From: 66-474 sp051962095
GTDB taxonomy: Bacteria; Pseudomonadota; Gammaproteobacteria; Xanthomonadales; Rhodanobacteraceae
DNA: 13,447 nt
Assembly (NCBI GenBank): GCA_051962095.1
Contig: JBQCCP010000066.1
Location: forward strand, 1-13,447
Direction of reading: 5' to 3'
A model generated the notes under the pieces. It had not been told where the DNA came from. It did not search any database and saw only the letters and a program-made list of their open reading frames with translations. Numbering within the stretch: the stretch's first letter is position 1; every line of letters begins with the position of its first letter. Made by a program: the position numbers and the translations under genes. This document shows positions 6,145-13,447 of the stretch, piece by piece.

Positions 6145-6921
6145 ATGTCCGAGCTTTTCATCCACACCGAAGGCCGTGGCGACACGCAACTCGTGCTGCT
6201 GCACGGCTGGGCGATGCATGGCGGCGTGTTCGCGCCGCTGGTCGACGCGTTGCGCGGGCGCTGCACGCTGCATGTGGTCGATCTTCCGGGCCACGGCCGT
6301 TCGCGCGATTCCGGTATATCCCTGCAGCCCGCCGCGTGCGTGGCGGCGATTGCAGAGCGGGTTCCGCGCGCAATCTGGCTGGGTTGGTCCTTGGGCGGTT
6401 TGTATGCCCTGCAGGCGGCCCTGGATTTTCCCGGGCAGGCGACGGGGCTCGCGATGCTGTGTGCGTCACCGCGTTTCGTCCGCGGCGAGGGCTGGCCGCA
6501 TGCCGTTTCGCCCGAAATCCTGCAGGACTTCGGGCGCGATCTCGGCGGCGACTACGAAGGCACGCTGGAACGTTTCCTCGCGCTGGAAGCCCTGGGCAGC
6601 GACTGCGCGCAGGCGGATCTTCGCAAACTGCGTGCCGACACCTTCAACGAATTCCGCCCGCAGGTACGCGCGCTGACCGAAGGCCTGGACGTGCTCGAGC
6701 ATTCTGATTTGCGCGCGCGCCTGCACGAACTGGAACAGCCCAGCGTCTGGATCGCCGGACGGCGCGATCGCCTGATCCCGTGGCAGGCGATGCAATGGAG
6801 CGCCGCGCAATGCGGCGGCGTTTTCACCTGCATCCGCGGCGGCGGCCACGCGCCCTTCATCTGCCATGTGGAGGAGGTCGTGGCGGCGTTGCAACCCTTG
6901 CTGGAAGGCGTTCGCGCATGA
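6145..6921 (+). CDS. bioH: Pimeloyl-ACP methyl ester carboxylesterase BioH
   Basis: Alpha/beta hydrolase that cleaves the methyl ester of pimeloyl-ACP methyl ester, stopping chain elongation and releasing pimeloyl-ACP for BioF. The nucleophile elbow is GWSLGG with S82. The acid is D208 in GRRDRLIP and the base H235 in GGGHAPF, at or next to the E. coli positions (S82, D207, H235). The oxyanion-side LLHGWAMHG lies at 18-26. Its 258 residues match the family. No clear Shine-Dalgarno precedes the ATG at 6145; it follows the bioF stop by 12 bases and likely relies on coupling. Its TGA overlaps the bioC ATG in an ATGA junction. Confidence 0.95.
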   Translation: MSELFIHTEGRGDTQLVLLHGWAMHGGVFAPLVDALRGRCTLHVVDLPGHGRSRDSGISLQPAACVAAIAERVPRAIWLGWSLGGLYALQAALDFPGQATGLAMLCASPRFVRGEGWPHAVSPEILQDFGRDLGGDYEGTLERFLALEALGSDCAQADLRKLRADTFNEFRPQVRALTEGLDVLEHSDLRARLHELEQPSVWIAGRRDRLIPWQAMQWSAAQCGGVFTCIRGGGHAPFICHVEEVVAALQPLLEGVRA

Positions 6922-7769
6922 ACGGTTTCGAGCTCGATCCGCTGCAGGTGCGCCACGCCTTCGGGCGCGCCGCCCCCGGCTACGAGCGCCACGATGCGCT
7001 GCAACGCGAAGTGCAGGCGCGGCTGCTGGAGCGGCTGGACTACTACGAAGGCACTCCGGAACTCGTGGTCGACATCGGCAGCGGAACCGGTCGCGGCGCC
7101 GCGGCCCTGCGCAAGCGCTGGCGCAAGGCGCGCGTGATCGCGATCGACATCGCGCTGCCGATGCTGCGCGCCGCACGCCGCCACGCGGGTTTGCTCAATC
7201 CCTTCGCACGGGTGTGCGCGGATGCGCGCGCGCTGCCGCTGCCGGACCAGAGCGTCGACGTGCTGCACGCCAACCTGTGCGTGCAGTGGTGCGGGCCTCC
7301 GCAACCGCTGTTCGAGGAATTCGCGCGCGTGCTGAAGCCGGGCGGTTTTCTCGCCGCGAGCAGCCTGGGTCCGGACACGCTGAAGGAATTGCGCGGCGCC
7401 TGGGCGGAGGCCGACGCGCACCCGCATGTCAGCGGGTTCCTCGACATCCAGGACCTGGGAGATGCCGCGTTCGCAGCGGCGCTGCGGGAACCGGTGCTGG
7501 ACGTCGACCGCATTACAACCCGTTATCGCGATCCGCGCGACCTGCTGCGCGAGTTGAAGGGCCTCGGCGTCACCAATGCCGATACCCGGCGCGTGCGCGG
7601 ACTGACCGGCAAGGCGCGCTTCGCGCGCATGTTGCAGGCCTACGAGAAGGAACGGCGCGACGGCACGATTCCCGCGACCTGGGAAGTGATCGAGTTGCAC
7701 GCGTGGGGCGCACCGGAGTGGATTCCGCGGCGGCGGCGCGGCTGTCCGGGCGAGCGCCCGGTCGGATGA
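6918..7769 (+). CDS. bioC: Malonyl-ACP O-methyltransferase BioC
   Basis: SAM-dependent methyltransferase that methylates the free carboxyl of malonyl-ACP, disguising it so fatty acid synthase can build the pimeloyl chain. Motif I is VVDIGSGTG (50-58), the acidic residue that binds the SAM ribose is D77 in AIDIA, and the post-motif loop is LKPGG (139-143). GPDTLKELRGAW (151-162) and WEVIELHAWG near the C-terminus are typical of BioC rather than of generic methyltransferases, and the N-terminal FGRAAPGYERHDALQR is the usual BioC opening. Length is 283 residues. The start at 6918 overlaps the bioH stop by ATGA, so translation is coupled. It is the last gene of the operon and meets the DUF72 gene tail to tail, 10 bases apart. 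Confidence 0.94.
   Translation: MNGFELDPLQVRHAFGRAAPGYERHDALQREVQARLLERLDYYEGTPELVVDIGSGTGRGAAALRKRWRKARVIAIDIALPMLRAARRHAGLLNPFARVCADARALPLPDQSVDVLHANLCVQWCGPPQPLFEEFARVLKPGGFLAASSLGPDTLKELRGAWAEADAHPHVSGFLDIQDLGDAAFAAALREPVLDVDRITTRYRDPRDLLRELKGLGVTNADTRRVRGLTGKARFARMLQAYEKERRDGTIPATWEVIELHAWGAPEWIPRRRRGCPGERPVG
7746..7761. other. GC-rich hairpin at the 3' end of bioC
   Basis: CCGGGC (7746-7751) and GCCCGG (7756-7761) form a perfect 6-base stem with a 4-base loop, just before the bioC stop and the convergent DUF72 stop. No T-run follows. It may help end the bio transcript or protect its 3' end, but could equally be chance in GC-rich coding DNA. Confidence 0.3.
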
Positions 7770-7779
7770 ACTACGCGTC

Positions 7780-8649
7780 TCAACGCAGCTTCTCGATCAG
7801 CCGCGCCGCGTCGAACGGCGCATGCGCTTTCACGTCGTTGTCGAAGTAGCAATACACGTCGCGCGACTTGCGCCGCGGCAGTGACGGCGCATGGGCCACG
7901 CGCACGGCGTCGCCGGGCTGCGAACCGGCGTGCCAGGCACGGAGCCGGGCGGCCCAGCGATCGAGCGCCGCGTCGGTGTAGCCGCTGGCGTACAACTGCT
8001 TGTCGCCGTGCAGGCGCACGTACACGAAGCCGGCGGTGACCTCTTCGACGTACGGCCACTTGCCCGCCGTTTCGGCCACCACGAGAGCGATGTCGTGGTC
8101 GCGCAGCAACGCGATGAAGGATGGCTCCAGGAAATCCGGATTGCGGATTTCGATCGCGTGCCGGAGCCGGCGGTTGCGGTCGATCGCGAGCCGCGCGCGC
8201 CCCTTCATCCGGAAGTCGCGTCGGCGCGCCAGCTTCAGCGCGGCCTCGGTGTCACGCGGCAGGCGTTCGAAGAAACGCGCGAACAGGTCGCGGTCGTACT
8301 TGAAGCTGGCGGGGAACTGCCAGAGCAGCGGCCCGATTTTCTCGCGCAGTTCGAACACGCCGGAGGCGAAGAAATTCGCCAGCGGCGCCTCGATCTCGCG
8401 TAACCGCCGCACGTGCGTGATGAAGCGCGGCCCCTTGATTGCGAACACGAAGCCCCGTGGCGTCTGCCCTCGCCAGTGCGAATAGCTCTGCGGCGTCTGC
8501 AGCGAGTAGAACGATCCGTTCAATTCGATGCTGGAAAAGCGCCGCGACGCGTAGTGCAGCTCGTCGCGCTGCACCAACTCGCGCGGATAGAACACGCCGC
8601 GCCAAGGCAGGTAACGCCAGCCGGAGATGCCGACCCGAATGTTCGCCAT
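7780..8649 (-). CDS. DUF72 (YecE-type) family protein
   Basis: A predicted cytoplasmic TIM-barrel-like protein of the DUF72 family, whose function is unknown. It opens with the diagnostic RVGISGWRYLPWRGVFYP (5-22). SSIELNGSFYSL, FVFAIKGPRFITH, LLWQFP, HAIEIRNPDF, FVYVRLHG and the C-terminal VYCYFDNDVKAHA follow, all in the usual order. The 289 residues are slightly longer than many members but intact. I start at the ATG at 8649 because homologues begin close before the IRxGxSGW strand; an in-frame TTG at 8661 would add four residues. Neither start has a convincing ribosome site. It is convergent with bioC and divergent from the EamA exporter, so probably a single-gene unit. Confidence 0.88.
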   Translation of the reverse strand: MANIRVGISGWRYLPWRGVFYPRELVQRDELHYASRRFSSIELNGSFYSLQTPQSYSHWRGQTPRGFVFAIKGPRFITHVRRLREIEAPLANFFASGVFELREKIGPLLWQFPASFKYDRDLFARFFERLPRDTEAALKLARRRDFRMKGRARLAIDRNRRLRHAIEIRNPDFLEPSFIALLRDHDIALVVAETAGKWPYVEEVTAGFVYVRLHGDKQLYASGYTDAALDRWAARLRAWHAGSQPGDAVRVAHAPSLPRRKSRDVYCYFDNDVKAHAPFDAARLIEKLR

Positions 8650-8725
8650 CCAGCCATTCAAGACTCGCGCACCTGATCGCGGGATGAAGCGGCGTTATCG
8701 TCCGGCGGAGGCCCGGCACGCACCT

Positions 8726-8753
8726 TTGCCCGCTGCGCAGGCGCGACTAGCAT
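8726..8753 (+). promoter_or_regulatory. Weak promoter candidate for the EamA exporter
   Basis: TTGCCC (8726-8731) and TAGCAT (8748-8753) are 16 bases apart and each match the sigma-70 hexamers at 4 of 6. Transcription would begin near 8760, just before the leader hairpin at 8767-8786. This is a consensus guess only. Confidence 0.22.
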
Positions 8754-8766
8754 AGGTGGTTCGGCA

Positions 8767-8786
8767 CGCGATGCTTCGCCATCGCG
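8767..8786 (+). other. Leader hairpin upstream of the EamA gene
   Basis: CGCGATG (8767-8773) and CATCGCG (8780-8786) are perfect 7-base inverted arms around CTTCGC. The stem ends 22 bases before the AAGG Shine-Dalgarno and so leaves the ribosome site free. It may be an operator or an RNA leader stem; no known class was recognised. Confidence 0.28.
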
Positions 8787-8817
8787 CCATCTCCGAACGC
8801 CGTCCACGAAGGTTCCG

Positions 8818-9702
8818 ATGAACCGTCCCTCAAGCGAGCGCGCCGCATGGATCGGGCTGCTGGTCCTCACCATCGTCTGGAGCCTCAACTGGTCAGTGAT
8901 GAAGGTGGCAATGCGCGACAGCGGGCCGTTCACCTTCAGCGCGATGCGGTATGTGATCGGCACCGTGGTGCTGTTCGCGCTGCTGCCGCTGCGGCGCGAG
9001 ACCTTGAAACCGACGCCATGGCCGTCGACGCTGCTGATCGGTCTCACCCAGACCGCGGCGTTCCAGGCCCTCGCGCAATGGGCGCTGGTTTCGGGCGGCG
9101 CCGGCAAGACCGCGTTGTTGGCGTACACCATGCCGTTCTGGGTGGTGCCGCTGGCGTGGTGGTGGTTGCACGACAAACCCGGCCCGCGGCGCTGGTTCTG
9201 CATCATGCTTGCGGCGGCGGGATTCGTCTGCGTGGTCCAACCATGGCGGCCACTGGGCGCGCCGCACAGCATCATGCTGGCGATCCTGGCGGGATTGGCG
9301 TGGGCGATAGCGACCGTGTGGTCGAAACGGCTGTTCCAGCGCCATCCCGACCTGACGCCGCTTCGTCTCACCGCTTGGCAGATGCTGATCGGGACGATCG
9401 CGCTGGTGGTCCTGGCATCGCTCAGCCACGAACGCGCGGTGGCGTGGACGGAAACCTACGTCGCCGCGCTGCTTTACAACGGCCTGCTGTCGTCCGGCGT
9501 GTGCTGGGTTTTGTGGGCGCTGGTGGTGCAGAAGTTGTCCGCGAACGTGGCGGGGCTCACCAGCCTCGCGGTGCCCGTGGCCGGCGTCCTGTTCGCCTGG
9601 GGGCTGCTGAACGAACGGCCATCGGCGCCTGAATGGATCGGTATCGCCCTGATAGGAATGGCCCTGCTCGTTTTGAATTTTGGCCGGCGCATGCGAGCAT
9701 AA
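8818..9702 (+). CDS. EamA/DMT-family transporter
   Basis: Inner-membrane protein of the drug/metabolite transporter superfamily. It has two tandem EamA domains (about 10-135 and 148-287) and roughly ten transmembrane helices in 294 residues. The first helix (AWIGLLVLTIVWSLNWSVMK, about 10-29) has the W-x-x-N-x-x-x-x-K pattern common at the start of EamA exporters. Ends of the repeats show LLAYTMPFWVVPLAWWWLHD and its counterpart SLAVPVAGVLFAWGLLNERP, the paired Pro-containing helix followed by an acidic residue. Members export amino acids, metabolites or drugs; the substrate cannot be predicted. The ATG at 8818 has AAGG 5 bases upstream. It is divergent from DUF72 and 73 bases ahead of the sugar dehydrogenase on the same strand. 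Confidence 0.9.
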   Translation: MNRPSSERAAWIGLLVLTIVWSLNWSVMKVAMRDSGPFTFSAMRYVIGTVVLFALLPLRRETLKPTPWPSTLLIGLTQTAAFQALAQWALVSGGAGKTALLAYTMPFWVVPLAWWWLHDKPGPRRWFCIMLAAAGFVCVVQPWRPLGAPHSIMLAILAGLAWAIATVWSKRLFQRHPDLTPLRLTAWQMLIGTIALVVLASLSHERAVAWTETYVAALLYNGLLSSGVCWVLWALVVQKLSANVAGLTSLAVPVAGVLFAWGLLNERPSAPEWIGIALIGMALLVLNFGRRMRA

Positions 9703-9743
9703 ACGCTCCCGCGGACGGCCCCGGCTTGATCGCGCATGGACCG

Positions 9744-9755
9744 CGGGGTTCCCCG
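9744..9755. other. Small GC hairpin between EamA and the UDP-sugar dehydrogenase
   Basis: CGGGG (9744-9748) and CCCCG (9751-9755) are perfect arms around two bases; with a 4-base loop the stem is 4 pairs plus a flanking G/T. It sits 8 bases before the AAGGA Shine-Dalgarno of the next gene. Too short and without a T-run for a terminator call. I saw no convincing promoter in this 73-base gap. Confidence 0.2.
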
Positions 9756-9775
9756 TGCCTACAAAGGATTCGCCC

Positions 9776-11068
<1,293 letters not shown>

Positions 11069-11077
11069 GGAGACACC

Positions 11078-12085
11078 ATGCGCGTACTGGTCACCGGCGC
11101 CGCCGGTTTCATCGGGTCTGCCCTAAGCCTGCGCCTGCTCGCGCGCGGCGACGAAGTGCTGGGCGTCGACAACCTCAACGACTACTACGACGTCACCCTG
11201 AAACAGGCGCGGCTGGACCGGCTGACACCGCATCCGAAATTCCGCTTCGCCAAGCTGAGCATCGAGGATCGCCCGGCGCTGGAAAAGGCCTTCCACGATT
11301 TTCGTCCGCAGCGCGTCGTGAACCTGGCCGCGCAGGCGGGCGTGCGCTACTCGCTCGAAAATCCGTACGCCTACGTCGAAGCCAACCTGGTCGGCTTCAT
11401 CAACATCCTCGAAGCCTGCCGGCACGGCAAGGTCGAGCACCTGGTGTACGCGTCATCCAGCTCGGTGTATGGCGCCAACCGCAAGCTGCCGTTCTCTGTG
11501 CAGGATTCGGTGGACCATCCGGTCAGCCTGTACGCCGCGACCAAGAAAGCCAACGAGTTGATGGCGCATACCTACAGCCATCTGTACGGCCTGCCCACGA
11601 CGGGCCTGCGCTTCTTCACGGTGTACGGTCCGTGGGGCCGGCCGGACATGGCGCTGTTCCTGTTCACCCGCAAGATCCTCGCGGGCGAGCCCATCGATGT
11701 GTTCAACCACGGCCACCATACCCGCGATTTCACTTACGTCGACGACATCGTGGAAGGCGTGGTCCGCACGCTGGATCGCGTGCCCGAGCCCGATCCGGAT
11801 TACGACCCGGTACATCCGAACGCCGCGTCGTCATCGGCGCCTTACCGCCTCTACAACCTCGGCAACAGCCATCCGGTGCAGCTTTCGCACTACATCGAGG
11901 TGCTGGAAGACTGCCTCGGACGCAAGGCCGAGAAGAACCTGCTGCCGCTGCAGCCGGGCGACGTGCCGGATACCAGCGCCGACGTCACCGAGCTGATGCA
12001 CGACACGGGTTACCGCCCGGATACCTCGGTCGAGGAAGGCGTGAAGCGTTTCGTGGCCTGGTACCGGGGTTACTACGGCGTGTGA
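11078..12085 (+). CDS. NAD-dependent UDP-uronate 4-epimerase-like protein (SDR family)
   Basis: Extended short-chain dehydrogenase/reductase of 335 residues. The nucleotide-binding motif is VTGAAGFIGS (5-14), VDNLNDYYDVTLKQARL (30-46) is the loop characteristic of UDP-glucuronate 4-epimerases, and the catalytic set is the SSS run at 126-128 with Y152 and K156 (YAATK). LRFFTVYGPWGRPDMALF is also typical of that group. The AAGGAG at 11067-11072 overlaps the dehydrogenase stop and the ATG follows 5 bases later, so the two genes are translationally linked. Since the partner looks like a UDP-HexNAc 6-dehydrogenase, the likely natural substrate is UDP-GlcNAcA/UDP-GalNAcA rather than UDP-GlcA; this is inference. 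The last 13 bases overlap the convergent DUF218 gene. Confidence 0.9.
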   Translation: MRVLVTGAAGFIGSALSLRLLARGDEVLGVDNLNDYYDVTLKQARLDRLTPHPKFRFAKLSIEDRPALEKAFHDFRPQRVVNLAAQAGVRYSLENPYAYVEANLVGFINILEACRHGKVEHLVYASSSSVYGANRKLPFSVQDSVDHPVSLYAATKKANELMAHTYSHLYGLPTTGLRFFTVYGPWGRPDMALFLFTRKILAGEPIDVFNHGHHTRDFTYVDDIVEGVVRTLDRVPEPDPDYDPVHPNAASSSAPYRLYNLGNSHPVQLSHYIEVLEDCLGRKAEKNLLPLQPGDVPDTSADVTELMHDTGYRPDTSVEEGVKRFVAWYRGYYGV

Positions 12086-12849
12086 GTGCGCGCGTCGCGC
12101 GCCAGCCGCCACGCCAGGAACCGGTACTCCACGCCGCCGATCAGTTCATGGAAGGCGATGGCCGTCTTGCGGGTCGAGCCGCCTTGCGGCACGAAAGCGC
12201 CCAGCCACAGATCGGGATTGTCCTTCGGAGCGCCGCTGGGCCATGCGCATGGCTCGAAACCCCACGCGCGGAACGCCGTCAGCGCGCGCGGCAGGTGCAT
12301 CGGCGAACTGACCAGCCAGATGCGCTTCGGCAACGCCGGTGACAGCGCCGCGACGTTGCGTGCGTTCTGCCAGGTGTTGCGCGATCGTTCCTCGATTTCG
12401 ACGGAACTGGCCGGCACGCCCATCCGGATCGCCAGGTTCGCCATCGGCACGGATTCGCGGATGCGGCCGCCGCCACCTCCGGCAACCACCAGCTTCGCGC
12501 CGGGCAGCTTCTCCCACAGCGCCACAGCCGCGAACACCCGCTGCAGTCCTGCGGTGCTCAACGAGCCGTAGTCATCGGGACTGGCCGGCGGATAACTGAA
12601 GCCGCCGCCCAGCACCACGACCGTGTCGGGCGTCGGCGCCGGGCACGCTTGCACCGGCAGCACGCGTGCGACGGCCACATGCGTCATGCCCGCGGCGCCC
12701 AGCGGCGTCATCAGCGCGACCAGCACGACTTCGATCACGATGCCCGCCCAACGCAGCGCACGCGGCAGCACGCGCCAAGTCAAGGCGAGCAACACCAACA
12801 GCGCCACCGCCCAGCTCAACGGCGAAGTGGCGTAGATCGGAAAACTCAT
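12073..12849 (-). CDS. YdcF/ElyC-family (DUF218) membrane protein
   Basis: A 258-residue inner-membrane protein with two N-terminal hydrophobic helices (about 12-27 and 34-53) and a soluble DUF218 domain, probably periplasmic as in SanA/ElyC. The domain shows TVVVLGGGFSYPP (76-88), LVVAGGGGG (120-128), the family's Asn-Thr signature RSRNTWQNARN (155-165) and LVSSPMHLPRAL (179-190), whose His is conserved. Relatives affect envelope integrity, vancomycin resistance or lipid-linked sugar handling, but no reaction is established. Start at the ATG at 12849; the ribosome site is poor. It lies 46 bases after galE on the same strand and overlaps the convergent epimerase by 13 bases, suggesting it belongs to the same polysaccharide region. 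Confidence 0.86.
   Translation of the reverse strand: MSFPIYATSPLSWAVALLVLLALTWRVLPRALRWAGIVIEVVLVALMTPLGAAGMTHVAVARVLPVQACPAPTPDTVVVLGGGFSYPPASPDDYGSLSTAGLQRVFAAVALWEKLPGAKLVVAGGGGGRIRESVPMANLAIRMGVPASSVEIEERSRNTWQNARNVAALSPALPKRIWLVSSPMHLPRALTAFRAWGFEPCAWPSGAPKDNPDLWLGAFVPQGGSTRKTAIAFHELIGGVEYRFLAWRLARDARTHTP
12088..12102. other. GC palindrome at the epimerase/DUF218 junction
   Basis: GCGCGC (12088-12093) and GCGCGC (12097-12102) form a 6-base stem around GTC, two bases after the epimerase stop and inside the 3' end of the DUF218 gene. There is no T-run. Terminator function is speculative; alternating GC is common in this DNA. Confidence 0.22.
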
Positions 12850-12850
12850 G

Positions 12851-12883
12851 CGGATCGATCCGTGGTGGACGCACCGTGCACGG
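12851..12883. other. Two palindromes in the galE-DUF218 gap
   Basis: CGGATCGATCCG (12851-12862) is a perfect 12-base palindrome one base upstream of the DUF218 ATG, and CCGTGCACGG (12874-12883) is a perfect 10-base palindrome. Both fall in a 46-base gap. The first overlaps where the Shine-Dalgarno should be. They could bind a dimeric regulator or simply be chance. Confidence 0.25.
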
Positions 12884-12895
12884 CACCGGAACCGT

Positions 12896-13447
12896 TCACG
12901 TCGCGGCGGACCCGAGTTTGCGTTCCCACGCCAGTGAGGTTTGCGCGATGAAATCCAGATCGTCGTGGCGCGGCTGCCAACCCAGCGTCGCGCGAATCCG
13001 GTCCGACACCGCGATCAGCGAAGGCGGATCGCCCGCGCGGCGCGGCTGCTCGACATACGGCACCGGCGTGCCGTGCGCGCGCCCGACCGCCTCCAGCACC
13101 TCGCGGACCGAGTAGCCGTGTCCATAGCCGCAATTGAGCACCGTCGATTTGCCGTCGCTGCGCAGATAGGCCAGCGCATCGAGGTGCGCGCGCGCCAGAT
13201 CGGCGACGTGGATGTAATCGCGCACGCCGGTGCCATCCGTGGTCGGATAGTCGGTGCCAAAGATCGACAGGCCCTCGCGCTTGCCCAGCGCGGCCTCGCA
13301 GGCGACCTTGAACAGCAGCGTCGCGTGTTTGGTCGACTGGCCGATGCGACCCTGCGGATCGCAACCAGCGACGTTGAAGTAACGCAACGCCACGTAACGC
13401 GGACCGCCCGCTGCGGCGAGATCGCGCAGCATCCATTCGCTCATCAG
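12896..13447 (-). CDS. galE: UDP-glucose 4-epimerase GalE, C-terminal part (start outside window)
   Basis: The last 183 codons of a GalE-type SDR epimerase, which interconverts UDP-glucose and UDP-galactose (and sometimes the N-acetyl forms). The visible part begins at the L-M-S-E-W segment just after where YGxSK should lie. It then shows ALRYFNVAGCDPQGRIG, the substrate-loop LSIFGTDYPTTDGTGVRDYI, HVADLARAHLDAL, LNCGYGHGYSV and the C-terminal RRAGDPPSLIA and LGWQPRHDDL, all in GalE order. The reading frame is open through base 13447, so the ATG at 13444 is internal, and the Rossmann motif and catalytic Tyr-Lys are beyond the edge. Its stop is followed after 46 bases by the DUF218 gene on the same strand, probably one transcript. 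Confidence 0.94.
   Translation of the reverse strand: MMSEWMLRDLAAAGGPRYVALRYFNVAGCDPQGRIGQSTKHATLLFKVACEAALGKREGLSIFGTDYPTTDGTGVRDYIHVADLARAHLDALAYLRSDGKSTVLNCGYGHGYSVREVLEAVGRAHGTPVPYVEQPRRAGDPPSLIAVSDRIRATLGWQPRHDDLDFIAQTSLAWERKLGSAAT

Noticed and set aside
9696..9710. Possible terminator after the EamA gene (GAGC/GCTC around the stop)
   Set aside because: The stem is only four pairs, with no T-run; not enough to call.
13442..13444. ATG at 13444 as the start of the minus-strand epimerase
   Set aside because: The frame is open to the window edge, and the residues match the middle of GalE, just after the catalytic YxxxK, so this Met is internal.

Overview
The window is GC-rich chromosomal DNA of a gammaproteobacterium, most likely from the order Xanthomonadales (Rhodanobacteraceae or Xanthomonadaceae). 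The basis is the comF <> bioB-bioF-bioH-bioC arrangement, proteobacterial UbiA and YfcG-type proteins, and a GTAG-headed REP palindrome of the kind described in Stenotrophomonas. The assignment is inferred from gene content and base composition, not from a marker gene. It holds thirteen protein genes (two cut by the window ends), no RNA genes, no CRISPR array and no insertion sequence. No stretch over 300 bases lacks a gene.

Layout. (1) 1-1826, minus strand: an APC-family amino acid permease followed downstream by the first 77 codons of a YfcG-like glutathione transferase, with a strong hairpin between them. (2) 1969-3024, plus: ubiA for ubiquinone synthesis, with an unusual N-terminal extension, tail-to-tail with comF (minus, to 3749). 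(3) 3799-7769, plus: the biotin cluster bioB, bioF, bioH, bioC, diverging from comF across about 50 bases. A two-palindrome REP/BIME-like repeat (4857-4935) sits between bioB and bioF. (4) 7780-8649, minus: a DUF72/YecE-type protein, and 8818-9702, plus: an EamA-family exporter. (5) 9776-12085, plus: a TviB/WbpO-type UDP-N-acetylhexosamine 6-dehydrogenase and a UDP-uronate 4-epimerase-like protein. Facing them on the minus strand is a YdcF/ElyC-type DUF218 membrane protein, preceded by the C-terminal part of galE, which runs off the right edge. This last block looks like the edge of a surface-polysaccharide locus.

How the genes work together. BioC methylates a malonyl thioester so it can enter fatty acid elongation. 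BioH removes the methyl group from pimeloyl-ACP methyl ester. BioF condenses pimeloyl-ACP with alanine to give KAPA, and BioB inserts sulfur into dethiobiotin. BioA and BioD, which act between BioF and BioB, are not here. The 9.8-12.1 kb pair probably converts UDP-GlcNAc through UDP-GlcNAcA to UDP-GalNAcA for a capsule, EPS or O-antigen. GalE would supply further 4-epimerised sugars.

The genes are mostly ordinary. The points most worth a second look are the bioB/bioF repeat, a bioB leader hairpin that covers the Shine-Dalgarno, the dehydrogenase-epimerase substrate question, the ubiA start, and three very tight tail-to-tail junctions that each carry a GC-rich palindrome but no T-run. I did not find a clearly novel system.
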